A stretch of 64,000 nt of DNA from Paucihalobacter ruber (GCF_006494535.1 NZ_VHIQ01000004.1:124001-188000); one strand, 5' to 3'; positions 29,408-37,830 are shown, numbered from the stretch's first letter. The notes: generated from the sequence alone by a model not told the origin. Numbers and translations are program-made.

Positions 29408-29554
29408 ATGTTACAATCTTCTATAGCTCTTTACAATTGGACTAACGGTGTCATAATGATTGCCGTCTTTGCCGCTGTTTGCGTGGCTTTAATAACAGCC
29501 CTCGTTATATTTATGACTAGCGGTAAGAAAAATACAGACCAACCGGAAGAGTGA
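29408..29554 (+). CDS. 48-residue single-span membrane protein
   Basis: A small protein with a short N-terminal stretch, one membrane helix (about 13-37, GVIMIAVFAAVCVALITALVI-like) and a polar tail KKNTDQPEE. The start is chosen at ATG 29408: the -7 box at 29377-29384 puts transcription start near 29388, after the other in-frame ATG at 29387. It has its own palindrome-controlled promoter and its own terminator, so it is a deliberate single-gene unit. The size and single helix suggest a small subunit or modulator of a membrane redox enzyme; I do not recognise a family. Confidence 0.65.
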   Translation: MLQSSIALYNWTNGVIMIAVFAAVCVALITALVIFMTSGKKNTDQPEE

Positions 29555-29579
29555 TTATAGAAATTGGTTAGTAGGGGAA

Positions 29580-29616
29580 AAAGAGGTTGGTTTGGTTCAA
29601 ATTAACCTCTTTTTTT
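29580..29616 (+). terminator. Terminator after small membrane protein
   Basis: AAAGAGGTT (29580-29588) pairs perfectly with AACCTCTTT (29604-29612), followed by more T. The next palindrome begins two bases later. Confidence 0.8.
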
Positions 29617-29617
29617 A

Positions 29618-29662
29618 TGTAACAATTGTTGCAGACTATCGATTTTGATAGTCTTAAATTTG
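29618..29662 (+). promoter_or_regulatory. Crp/Fnr-type promoter for the SQR-like gene
   Basis: TGTAACAATTGTTGCA (29618-29633), one mismatch from a perfect dyad, is followed by TAAATTTG (29655-29662). The centre-to-centre distance is 33 bp and the ATG is 17 bases past the box. Confidence 0.73.
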
Positions 29663-29679
29663 AATAAATATTAAAAGTC

Positions 29680-31137
29680 ATGGCAAAAATTGTTGTATTG
29701 GGTGCCGGAATCTCTGGTCATGTGGCGGCCGCACATTTAAGACGAAAATTATCAAAAGAACATATTGTTGAAGTCGTTTCTCCCAACAGCAATTACCAGT
29801 GGATTCCCAGTAACATCTGGGTTGGCATTGGCCGAATGAAATCCAAAAGTATTTTATTTCCTCTTAAACCACTTTACAAAAAAAAACACATCAACTACAA
29901 ACAAGCCAAAGCAGTTGCCTTTTATCCTGAAGGCGATATCCAATTAGAAAATCCTTATGTAGAAGTTGAGTATGTTGTAGGAGAACAAAAGGGTAAAAAG
30001 GAAAAAGTAACTTACGACTATTTGATTAACGCCACCGGACCAAAACTAAATTTTGAAGCTACTGAAGGTCTCAATCCCGGCCAAAATAAAACTTTTTCGG
30101 TGTGCACGTACAACCATGCTGAGCATGCCTGGGAAGGCTTAAACGCTTTAATTCAACAAATGAAGCAAGGTAAAAAAGCTAAAATTCTTATTGGTACCGG
30201 TCATGCCAAAGCCACATGTCAAGGTGCTGCCTTTGAGTATATTTTGAATGTTGAACAAGAACTGAGAAGACACAAGGTTCGCGATATGGCCGAAATCACC
30301 TGGATTTCCAACGAGTATCAATTGGGCGATTTTGGTATGGACGGCATGTTACTGTCTTACGGCGGAATGACCATGAAATCTCACGAAATGGTAGAAATGA
30401 TTTTTGAAGATCGCAACATCAAATGGATTTTAGGTGCCGGTGTTCAAAAAATTGAAAATGGTATAGCACATTACGAAAACCTTGAAGGCGAATTTAAAAC
30501 CGAAAACTACGATTTTGCAATGCTCATTCCTTCCTTTTCAGGTCACGGTTTTAAAGCCTACGATAAAACCGGAAATGATATTACAGAAAAACTATTTAAA
30601 GGTTTTATGGTAGTCGATGCCGATTACACATCTAAACCATATGAAGAATGGACCGTACAAGATTGGCCTGAAACTTATCAAAACCCAACATATAAAAATA
30701 TTTTTGCACCAGGCATAGCTTTTGCGCCACCGCATAGCATTTCTAAACCAAGAAAAAGTAAAAACGGCACCGAAATTTTCCCGGCACCACCAAGAACAGG
30801 TATGCCATCGGGTATTACAGCTAAATTGGTTGCCGATAATATTATTGACGCCATAAAAAGCGGAAAAAATGAATTACAACACAAAGGCTCTATGGGTAAT
30901 ATGGGTGCTGCTTGTATTGCTTCGGCGGGGTTTGGATTAACATCTGGTAGCGGAATTAGTATTACCACTTTTCCAATAGTGCCAGACTATAAAACATACG
31001 CCGATACACAAGGACGAAAACTTGGTAAAACATTTGCATCAATAGGTTTGGCAGGACATTGGTTAAAACTTGCGCTTCATCATGCCTTTATCTACAAAGC
31101 AAAAATGAAACCGCTATGGTGGTTAATTCCTGAATAA
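29680..31137 (+). CDS. Sulfide:quinone reductase-like flavoprotein
   Basis: A 485-residue FAD-dependent oxidoreductase. The dinucleotide-binding motif is GAGISG (8-13), and INATGPKLNF marks the second Rossmann part. Three cysteines fall where sulfide:quinone reductases have their redox and polysulfide cysteines: C142 (SVCTYNHAEH), C180 (ATCQGAAFEY) and C412 (AACIASAGFG). Length and the amphipathic C-terminus (WLKLALHHAFIYKAKMKPLWWL) fit membrane-surface SQR types. The expected reaction is sulfide oxidation to polysulfide with electrons to menaquinone. It is followed after 11 bases by a 45-residue gene, and its promoter belongs to the Crp/Fnr-like set. Substrate is inferred from family features. 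Confidence 0.8.
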   Translation: MAKIVVLGAGISGHVAAAHLRRKLSKEHIVEVVSPNSNYQWIPSNIWVGIGRMKSKSILFPLKPLYKKKHINYKQAKAVAFYPEGDIQLENPYVEVEYVVGEQKGKKEKVTYDYLINATGPKLNFEATEGLNPGQNKTFSVCTYNHAEHAWEGLNALIQQMKQGKKAKILIGTGHAKATCQGAAFEYILNVEQELRRHKVRDMAEITWISNEYQLGDFGMDGMLLSYGGMTMKSHEMVEMIFEDRNIKWILGAGVQKIENGIAHYENLEGEFKTENYDFAMLIPSFSGHGFKAYDKTGNDITEKLFKGFMVVDADYTSKPYEEWTVQDWPETYQNPTYKNIFAPGIAFAPPHSISKPRKSKNGTEIFPAPPRTGMPSGITAKLVADNIIDAIKSGKNELQHKGSMGNMGAACIASAGFGLTSGSGISITTFPIVPDYKTYADTQGRKLGKTFASIGLAGHWLKLALHHAFIYKAKMKPLWWLIPE

Positions 31138-31148
31138 TATATCTAATC

Positions 31149-31286
31149 ATGACAAAGAGAATTTCAAAATATCAGCGTTTTAAAATGATGAATCCCATTA
31201 TACAATTTTTTAAGTTTCTTTATTTAAGCTTAAAAATAATGGTAATCGTTGCCGGCGGACACGGCGGAACGCGAAGAGTAAACTAG
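31149..31286 (+). CDS. 45-residue basic amphipathic protein after SQR-like gene
   Basis: A short frame from ATG 31149 to TAG 31286 starting MTKRISKYQRFKMMNPIIQF and ending VAGGHGGTRRVN. It has a basic N-terminus, one hydrophobic helix (about 18-35) and a glycine/histidine-rich end. Evidence that it is real: 11-base spacing from the SQR-like gene, a terminator right after it (31320-31350), and a composition unlike random sequence. The helix and the similar basic, hydrophobic end of the SQR suggest a membrane-surface partner. No function is known to me. Confidence 0.6.
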   Translation: MTKRISKYQRFKMMNPIIQFFKFLYLSLKIMVIVAGGHGGTRRVN

Positions 31287-31319
31287 CAGAATTGTTGGTT
31301 TTTATTGGTTAGTAATGGA

Positions 31320-31350
31320 GGAGGCTGCGAAATGCAGTCTCCTTTTTTTT
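31320..31350 (+). terminator. Terminator after SQR-like operon
   Basis: GGAGGCTGC (31320-31328) pairs with GCAGTCTCC (31334-31342) with one G-T pair, loop GAAAT, then eight T. The next palindrome starts at 31351. Confidence 0.85.
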
Positions 31351-31395
31351 GGTAACAAAGGTTACTGACCACCGTGTTTTTGAAAGGTACTTTTG
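31351..31395 (+). promoter_or_regulatory. Crp/Fnr-type promoter for the efflux operon
   Basis: GGTAACAAAGGTTACT (31351-31366) keeps the GTAAC-N4-GTTAC core centred at 31358.5. TACTTTTG (31388-31395) is centred at 31391.5, again exactly 33 bp away. It is the weakest dyad of the set in its outer bases. Confidence 0.68.
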
Positions 31396-31415
31396 CATTG
31401 TAAAAATCAGTAATC

Positions 31416-32732
31416 ATGAATAAACGCATATACATCTTAACATTTGGTTTGATTAGCTTAAGTTTTTTACTCCAAGCCCAGCAAATAGCTCCTATTAGTA
31501 AGCTTGAAGTTTTAAACCGGGTTAACGAAGAAAACCGCAGCATTAAAATATCTCAGGAAGCATTTAATCAGGCCAAGGCAGAATACCGCCAAACCAATGC
31601 CGTTTTTCTTCCCAATATTGCTGTATCACATACCGGATTTACAACTACCAATCCGTTAATGGCTTTTGGTTCAAAATTAAATCAGGGTATTTTAACGCAA
31701 GGCGATTTTAATCCCGATTTACTCAATAATCCAAGTCAAACACAAAACTTTGCAACCCGACTCGAGGTAGAGCAACCCTTAATTAACTTGGATGGTTTTT
31801 ACCAGCGAAAAGCTGCTAAATCTAAAATGGAGGCAACTTCATTACAATCGCAGCGCATTACAGACTATATTAATTTTGAAGTAGACAAAGCTTATATGCA
31901 ATTACAACTGGCCTATAAAGCAGTTGATGTATTAGAAAAAGCTTTGGAGGCAGCTCAGTCTAATCAAACCATAGCCGAAAATAGTTTTAAGCAAGGCTAT
32001 TTACAACGTGCTGATGTGTTAGCTGTTGAAGTACGCGTGACCGATGTTCAAAACCAATTACAAGCAGCAAGAAGTAACGTAAAAAACGCTTCCAATTATT
32101 TATCATTTTTGATGAACGATAACGATGATGTGGTTTACAAACCTTCCGATGAGTTATCACTTGAAGTCAAGAATTTAGTCAACTCAGATGGCGTTTCCAC
32201 CAATCGCGCCGATATAAAAGCTATGGAAATGGCTACTGAAGCTTATAAAACCATGCATAAAGCCGATGGTATGACTTTTTTACCAACGCTTAACGCCTTT
32301 GGAAGTTATGAGTTATACGACGATCAAATATTTCAAGGTGATGCCAGTGGTTACTTGGTAGGCGCACAATTAAAGTGGAATATTTTTGAAGGTTCCACAC
32401 GTTTTGCCAAATCTAAGCAAAGCAAGTCGCAGTTGGAACAGTCTAAGCTGGAATATGAACAATATGTATCTCAAAGCCAAATGGAATTAAAGCAGGCCAA
32501 ACGTGCCTTGACCGACGCCGAGAACCGTTTAAAACTAACGGCGCTTGCTTTAGAGCAATCTGAAGAATCACTCAGAATTAGAACCAATCGTTTTAAAGAA
32601 GGTCTTGAAACAACCTCAGATTTACTCATGGCCGAAACCCAGTATGCACAAAAACAATTAGAATATTATCAAACTATTTTTGAGTATAACTATTCTCAAT
32701 CCTATTTAGATTTTTTAACCAAAACCAATTAA
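31416..32732 (+). CDS. TolC-family outer-membrane efflux protein
   Basis: A 438-residue TolC-family channel: signal peptide ending LLQAQQ, then two repeats of long helices with strand segments (AKAEYRQTNAVFLPNIAVSH; YLVGAQLKWNIFEGSTRFAK; RTNRFKEGLETTSDLLMAE). It forms the outer-membrane duct of the tripartite pump completed by the next two genes. First gene of the operon, 20 bases after a Crp/Fnr-type promoter's -7 box; 26 bases separate it from the adaptor gene. Confidence 0.9.
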   Translation: MNKRIYILTFGLISLSFLLQAQQIAPISKLEVLNRVNEENRSIKISQEAFNQAKAEYRQTNAVFLPNIAVSHTGFTTTNPLMAFGSKLNQGILTQGDFNPDLLNNPSQTQNFATRLEVEQPLINLDGFYQRKAAKSKMEATSLQSQRITDYINFEVDKAYMQLQLAYKAVDVLEKALEAAQSNQTIAENSFKQGYLQRADVLAVEVRVTDVQNQLQAARSNVKNASNYLSFLMNDNDDVVYKPSDELSLEVKNLVNSDGVSTNRADIKAMEMATEAYKTMHKADGMTFLPTLNAFGSYELYDDQIFQGDASGYLVGAQLKWNIFEGSTRFAKSKQSKSQLEQSKLEYEQYVSQSQMELKQAKRALTDAENRLKLTALALEQSEESLRIRTNRFKEGLETTSDLLMAETQYAQKQLEYYQTIFEYNYSQSYLDFLTKTN

Positions 32733-32758
32733 TAATTAACTTTAAAAATCAATAAAAA

Positions 32759-33835
32759 ATGAAGCATATATATATCACAGGTGTCATCATTACTGCACTA
32801 CTATTAAGCAGTTGTGGTGGTAAAGAACAACAAACAAACGTTAGTAGCGATGCCGTAGTTAAAGTAGAAGTACTTAAAGTTGATACCAACAACCGCGGTG
32901 GCTTCTTGTCTAGTAGCGGAACTATTTCAGCTGTAAAAACAGCCAATCTCAGCACCCGAAATATGGGTTATGTAGATAATATTTATGTATCGGTGGGCGA
33001 AAAGGTGGCACAAGGACAATTGTTATTAAGTATTAACAATGTCGATTTACAAGCCAAACAAGCTCAGGTTAATGCACAAATAACCGAAGCCACAGCGGCT
33101 TTTACCAATGCTGAAAAAGATTACAACAGGTTTAAAAACCTTTTTGCTGATAACAGTGCGTCTCAAAAGGAATTGGATGATATCACTGCACATTACAATA
33201 TGGCCAAAGCCAGATTAGAGGCAGCCAATCAAATGAAAAATGAGATCAATGCTCAGTTTGCTTATGTGAATATCAAAGCTCCATTTAGCGGCGTGGTTAC
33301 AGGTAAATTTATTGAAAAAGGTAATATGGCCAATCCGGGAATGACATTGTTGACTATTGAGAACCCCGAAGTACTTGAAATCAAAACCCGAGTGCCGGAG
33401 TCGCAAATTGCTAAAATAACTGAAGGCATGCCCGTTACCGTACTTGTTAAATCATTAAATAAAAGTATAGATGCAAAAATTACAGAGGTCAGTGCTTCTT
33501 CACAACAAACCGGTGGGCAGTTTTTAGTGACAGCTGTTTTAAACGATAAACCGGAAGGTTTAAAATCCGGGATGTTTGCCACTGTTAATTTTCCGGTGGA
33601 AAGCAATGGCATTGAAGGTGCTATTTTAATACCTGTTAATGCGGTAGTAAATCGCGGACAATTAACGGGTGTTTATACGGTAAGTGAATCTAATACATCT
33701 ATTTTGAGATGGTTGAGATTAGGTAGAACTTTTGGTAACGAGGTTGAAGTATTATCAGGATTGCAAAATGGTGAAAGCCTTATTGTAAATGCCGAAAGTA
33801 AATTGTATAACGGTGCTAGCGTAATTTATAACTAA
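32759..33835 (+). CDS. RND efflux periplasmic adaptor lipoprotein
   Basis: A 358-residue membrane-fusion protein. The lipobox LLSSC gives a lipid-modified C19. A barrel-sandwich hybrid domain (NMGYVDNIYVSVGEKVAQGQ) and its second half (FAYVNIKAPFSGVVTGKFIEKG) flank a coiled-coil hairpin of about 70 residues, followed by beta-barrel and membrane-proximal domains. It links the TolC channel and the RND pump. There is no His/Met-rich segment that would mark a metal-specific adaptor. The intergenic gap to the pump gene carries a GC-rich palindrome (33849-33890). Confidence 0.9.
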   Translation: MKHIYITGVIITALLLSSCGGKEQQTNVSSDAVVKVEVLKVDTNNRGGFLSSSGTISAVKTANLSTRNMGYVDNIYVSVGEKVAQGQLLLSINNVDLQAKQAQVNAQITEATAAFTNAEKDYNRFKNLFADNSASQKELDDITAHYNMAKARLEAANQMKNEINAQFAYVNIKAPFSGVVTGKFIEKGNMANPGMTLLTIENPEVLEIKTRVPESQIAKITEGMPVTVLVKSLNKSIDAKITEVSASSQQTGGQFLVTAVLNDKPEGLKSGMFATVNFPVESNGIEGAILIPVNAVVNRGQLTGVYTVSESNTSILRWLRLGRTFGNEVEVLSGLQNGESLIVNAESKLYNGASVIYN

Positions 33836-33848
33836 ATTTCAATGCGTT

Positions 33849-33890
33849 AGGGATAGAAGCGGACCTGCCTGCCGGCAGTCAGGAATCCCT
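33849..33890. repeat. GC-rich intergenic palindrome
   Basis: CCTGCCTGCC|GGCAGTCAGG (33864-33883) is a 20-bp palindrome with one mismatch, enclosed by AGGGAT (33849-33854) and ATCCCT (33885-33890). Its GC content is far above that of the flanks. It lies inside the efflux operon between adaptor and pump genes and could form a hairpin in the mRNA. A similar GCCGG-centred element occurs at 60055-60073. Confidence 0.6.
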
Positions 33891-33918
33891 TTAAAATGCA
33901 AATTAAACATATAAAAAC

Positions 33919-36900
33919 ATGAAAGAAGGATTAGCAGGAAAAATTGCCAAAGCATTTATGACTTCAAAGCTCACCATATTACTCATGGTGGTGTTTATGG
34001 TGATTGGCGTATATAGTTCGTTTTTAATTCCGCGTGAGGAAGAACCTCAAATTGATGTGCCCATGGCCGACATTTTTGTAGGCTATCCCGGTGCCAGTCC
34101 AACCGAGGTAGAATCACGGGTCTTAAAACCCTTAGAGAAATTGATTTCCAACATCACCGGTGTAGAGTATGTCTATTCTACCGCCATGAATGAGCAAGGA
34201 ATGGTGATTGTTCAGTTTTATGTAGGCGAAGACATTGAGCGCTCGTTTGTAAAGCTTTACAATGAGATTAATAAGCATATGGATGAAATGCCACAAGGCG
34301 TCACCTTTCCGCTTGTGAAAACCAGAGCCATTGACGATGTACCAATGCTTGGTTTAACCTTGTGGAGTGAAAACTATGATGATTATGAGCTTAAACTGAT
34401 GGCTCAGGAACTCACTAACGAAATTGAAAAAATTACCGATGTTGCCATTACACATCGTATTGGTGGGCGAGATCGCGAAGTTCGAGTAGTATTAGATAAA
34501 GATAAATTAGCTGCCAGCGGTCTCGATTTTTTGACTGTTGCCCAAATGATTCGCGCGAGTAATCAGCAGTTAAGTGCCGGTAATTTTAGTAATAGAGATA
34601 CCGAATTTTCTGTAACCACAGGCGAATTTCTAAAATCGACTACCGATGTAGAACAACTTATAGTTGGCACACGAGATAATCAGCCTGTTTACTTAAAACA
34701 AGTCGCCGATATTATCGATGGACCGGAAATTCCTGAAACCTACAGTGCTTTGGGGTTTGGTGGTTCCAGCACTAAAAAATCTGAATTCAAAGGCGAATAT
34801 GCTGCCGTTACCATTTCTGTAGCTAAGCGCAAAGGTGCTGATGCTATGAAGATTTCAGATATTATTCTGGATAAGGTAGAACACTTACGCAGCAATTTAA
34901 TTCCCGACGATGTTCATGTTGAAATCACGAGAAATTACGGCGAAACGGCCTCGCAAAAAGTTTCAGAACTGTTATTGCACTTAATTGGTGCTATCATCGC
35001 CGTAACCATCGTTGTAATGCTGGCAATGGGCTGGCGCGGTGGTTTGGTGGTATTTTTATCGGTTCCAATTACCTTTGCTTTAACATTATTGAGCTACTAT
35101 TTATTAGATTACACTTTAAATAGAATTACACTATTCGCTTTGGTATTCGTTACCGGTATTGTGGTGGATGATTCCATTATCATTGCCGAAAATATGCACA
35201 GGCATTTTAAAATGAAACGTTTGCCTTTTAAACAGGCAGCTTTGTATGCTATCAATGAAGTAGGTAACCCAACTATTTTAGCCACATTTACAGTAATTGC
35301 CTCTGTGCTACCAATGGCTTTTGTAAGTGGTTTAATGGGTCCATATATGAGTCCGATGCCCATAGGTGCTTCTATTGCCATGATTTTATCTCTGTTTGTA
35401 GCCTTGACCATCACACCGTATTTAGGTTACATTTTCTTACGTGAAAAAGACAAGAAAAATGAGGCCGGTGAAGTAGAAGAAGCCAAGGATATTTCAGATA
35501 CCATGATCTACAAGATTTATGCAAAATTTGAAAATCCGCTGATTGAAAATAAAACCAAGCGCTGGTTGTTTTTAGGTATTACCTTTTTTTTACTGTTAGG
35601 TTCTGTAGGATTGTTTTTTACAAAAACGGTAGCGGTTAAAATGTTGCCATTTGATAACAAAAACGAATTTCAGGTAGTTATCGATATGCCTGAAGGCACT
35701 ACATTGGAGCGTACAGCTGTAGTGACTAAAGAAATTTCACAGTATTTAGCCACAAGACCTGAAGTGGTAAATTATCAAAGTTATGTTGGTACATCGGCAC
35801 CAATTACTTTTAACGGATTGGTACGCCACTACGATTTGCGTGGCGGTAGTAATATGGCTGATATTCAAGTGAACTTAACAGATAAACACGATAGAAAAGC
35901 CCAAAGTCATGACATTGCAAAGTTGCTACGCCCAGATATTCAGAAGATTGCTGCCAAGTTCAACGCTAATGTGAAGTTGGTAGAAGTACCACCAGGACCA
36001 CCGGTATTATCAACCATTGTAGCCGAAATTTACGGTCCGGATTACGAAGAGCAAATAAAAGTAGCCGATGCGGTTCAAAATATTTTAATCAACACAACCG
36101 ATGTGGTGGATGTAGATTGGATGGTAGAAGCCGATCAAAAAGAATATCAGCTTATTATTGATAAAGAAAAATCCATGCTTTACGGGGTAATGCCGGAGCA
36201 AATCACACACACCATGAATATGGCTTTAGGCAAGCGTGCCATTACCAATTTATATGATGAGAATGCGTCTAAACAAGTGGGTGTGGTATTAGCCTTAGCC
36301 GAACAAGAAAAAACGAGTATTGACGATGTGTTGGGTTTACAAATAAAATCTAATACAGGCAATATGGTACCGGTATCTGATTTGGTAACCATTGAAGAAG
36401 GTATTAAACCCAAAAGTATTTACCGAAAAAACCAAAAGCGTGTGGTGTATGTAATGGCCGATATGGCAGGAGCGCTCGAAAGTCCGGTGTACGCCATATT
36501 AGGCATCAGCGATAAGTTGCAAGCCATAGATTTACCAGCAGGCTACAAACTAGATGAACTTTACATCAAACAACCCGATTTTGAAGATAACTACACGGTT
36601 AAATGGGATGGCGAATGGCAAATTACACTTGAGGTATTTAGAGATTTAGGTGTGGCATTTTTAGGAGTCATTTTCATTATATACATCTTGATTGTTGGCT
36701 GGTTTCAAAACTTTAAAGCGCCAATCGTGATGATGGTGGCCATACCATTATCTTTAATTGGTATTGTATTAGGTCACTGGATGATGGGTGCATTTTTTAC
36801 TGCAACCTCTTTTATAGGTATGATAGCTTTAGCAGGTATTATGGTGAGGAATTCGGTATTACTTATTGACTTTGTGAATTTGAGATTAGAAGAAGGTATT

Positions 36901-37119
36901 CCTTTAAAACAGGCGGTAATAGAAGCCGGTGCGGTAAGAACTACACCAATTTTATTAACAGCCGGTACGGTGGTGATTGGTGCCTTTGTGATTTTATTTG
37001 ATCCTATTTTCCAAGGATTGGCCATCTCATTAATGGGCGGTACCATTATGTCAACATTTTTAACACTGTTGGTGGTGCCATTGGTGTATTACATGATTGA
37101 AAAGAAAAATTATAAATGA
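33919..37119 (+). CDS. RND efflux transporter permease
   Basis: A 1066-residue AcrB-family inner-membrane pump with the normal duplicated layout: TM1 (LTILLMVVFMVIGVYSSFL), porter loop, TM2-6 with the proton-relay DD pair in TM4 (VTGIVVDDSIIIAENM), TM7, second loop and TM8-12 (GIMVRNSVLLIDFVNLR). It uses the proton gradient to drive export through the adaptor and TolC protein encoded upstream. The substrate cannot be named; the methionine-pair signature of CusA-type copper pumps is not evident. Operon placement under a Crp/Fnr-like promoter suggests that redox or metal stress induces it. Confidence 0.93.
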   Translation: MKEGLAGKIAKAFMTSKLTILLMVVFMVIGVYSSFLIPREEEPQIDVPMADIFVGYPGASPTEVESRVLKPLEKLISNITGVEYVYSTAMNEQGMVIVQFYVGEDIERSFVKLYNEINKHMDEMPQGVTFPLVKTRAIDDVPMLGLTLWSENYDDYELKLMAQELTNEIEKITDVAITHRIGGRDREVRVVLDKDKLAASGLDFLTVAQMIRASNQQLSAGNFSNRDTEFSVTTGEFLKSTTDVEQLIVGTRDNQPVYLKQVADIIDGPEIPETYSALGFGGSSTKKSEFKGEYAAVTISVAKRKGADAMKISDIILDKVEHLRSNLIPDDVHVEITRNYGETASQKVSELLLHLIGAIIAVTIVVMLAMGWRGGLVVFLSVPITFALTLLSYYLLDYTLNRITLFALVFVTGIVVDDSIIIAENMHRHFKMKRLPFKQAALYAINEVGNPTILATFTVIASVLPMAFVSGLMGPYMSPMPIGASIAMILSLFVALTITPYLGYIFLREKDKKNEAGEVEEAKDISDTMIYKIYAKFENPLIENKTKRWLFLGITFFLLLGSVGLFFTKTVAVKMLPFDNKNEFQVVIDMPEGTTLERTAVVTKEISQYLATRPEVVNYQSYVGTSAPITFNGLVRHYDLRGGSNMADIQVNLTDKHDRKAQSHDIAKLLRPDIQKIAAKFNANVKLVEVPPGPPVLSTIVAEIYGPDYEEQIKVADAVQNILINTTDVVDVDWMVEADQKEYQLIIDKEKSMLYGVMPEQITHTMNMALGKRAITNLYDENASKQVGVVLALAEQEKTSIDDVLGLQIKSNTGNMVPVSDLVTIEEGIKPKSIYRKNQKRVVYVMADMAGALESPVYAILGISDKLQAIDLPAGYKLDELYIKQPDFEDNYTVKWDGEWQITLEVFRDLGVAFLGVIFIIYILIVGWFQNFKAPIVMMVAIPLSLIGIVLGHWMMGAFFTATSFIGMIALAGIMVRNSVLLIDFVNLRLEEGIPLKQAVIEAGAVRTTPILLTAGTVVIGAFVILFDPIFQGLAISLMGGTIMSTFLTLLVVPLVYYMIEKKNYK

Positions 37120-37161
37120 TAAAATTATTATTAATACATAGCAAAACAAAAATTCACTAAA

Positions 37162-37251
37162 ATCTTCGTGAAACTTTGAGCTACTTTGCGACCCTTTGTG
37201 ATACAGCTATAACGCGAAGTTACATAGAGAACTGCAGAGGTTCACAAAGAT
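37162..37251. repeat. 90-bp imperfect inverted-repeat element
   Basis: The left arm (37162-37203, starting ATCTTCGTGAAACTTTG) resembles the reverse complement of the right arm (37251-37208, starting ATCTTTGTGAACCTCTG) along its whole length, with many scattered differences. Intergenic sequences with runs of CTTTGTG-like words are common in Bacteroidetes. It is probably a decayed palindromic repeat, non-coding. Confidence 0.55.
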
Positions 37252-37308
37252 GGTGTTTCATTTAAAAGATGAGAATAAGTTTAGCGAACAATAAAATAAT
37301 AGACTAAA

Positions 37309-37614
37309 ATGAAATTAGTAATTGTAACAGCCGTTGAAGATTTTCAAGATGATGTTTTGAAACTCTTTAAAAAAGCCAATATCGAGAGTTTTAGTGGCTC
37401 AGAAATAGAAGGCTATAAAAATCAAAACGATTTATTGGCAACTTCCAGTTGGTTTCCCAGCGTGAAAGGTGCGAGCGAGTCGGTGATGTTTTTTTCATTT
37501 ACCGAAGACGAAAACATTAAAAATTTATTTGAACTCATCAGTGTTTTTAATCAAGGAGTTGAAACCAATAATCCTATTAGAGCAGTAGTAATTCCGATAG
37601 AACAATCAATTTGA
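37309..37614 (+). CDS. PII-like small protein next to RND pump
   Basis: A 101-residue cytoplasmic protein starting MKLVIVTAVEDFQDDVLKLF and ending AVVIPIEQSI. The beta-alpha-beta pattern, with a middle loop (FSGSEIEGYKNQNDLLATSS) and a terminal strand, resembles the ferredoxin-like PII/CutA fold. Related small proteins are often encoded beside RND pumps in Bacteroidetes. It lies 189 bases after the pump gene, beyond an inverted-repeat element, and 27 bases before the DUF2892 gene. Its role, perhaps metal or nucleotide sensing, is inferred from fold only. Confidence 0.6.
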   Translation: MKLVIVTAVEDFQDDVLKLFKKANIESFSGSEIEGYKNQNDLLATSSWFPSVKGASESVMFFSFTEDENIKNLFELISVFNQGVETNNPIRAVVIPIEQSI

Positions 37615-37641
37615 AATTAAATCATTAATAAATCTATATTT

Positions 37642-37830
37642 ATGAAAAACAGAATTGTAAGAGGTATAGCAGGTACCTTTATATTAATTAGTTTGCTGTT
37701 AGCAATTTATGTAAACATTAACTGGTTGTGGTTCACAGCTTTTGTTGGTGCCAATTTGTTACAATCGTCTTTAACCAAATGGTGTTTAATGGATACTATT
37801 TTGGAGAAAGTTTTTAAGGTTAAAAGTTAA
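37642..37830 (+). CDS. DUF2892 (YgaP-like) membrane protein
   Basis: A 62-residue protein of the DUF2892 type: KNRIVRGIAGTFILISLLLA, a second membrane segment, and the conserved WCLMDTILEK ending. In many genomes this hairpin is fused to or encoded beside rhodaneses and sulfur-handling proteins; the YgaP rhodanese has the same membrane part. The adjacency to an SQR-like operon supports a sulfur theme for the region. It probably shares a transcript with the PII-like gene 27 bases upstream. Confidence 0.8.
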   Translation: MKNRIVRGIAGTFILISLLLAIYVNINWLWFTAFVGANLLQSSLTKWCLMDTILEKVFKVKS

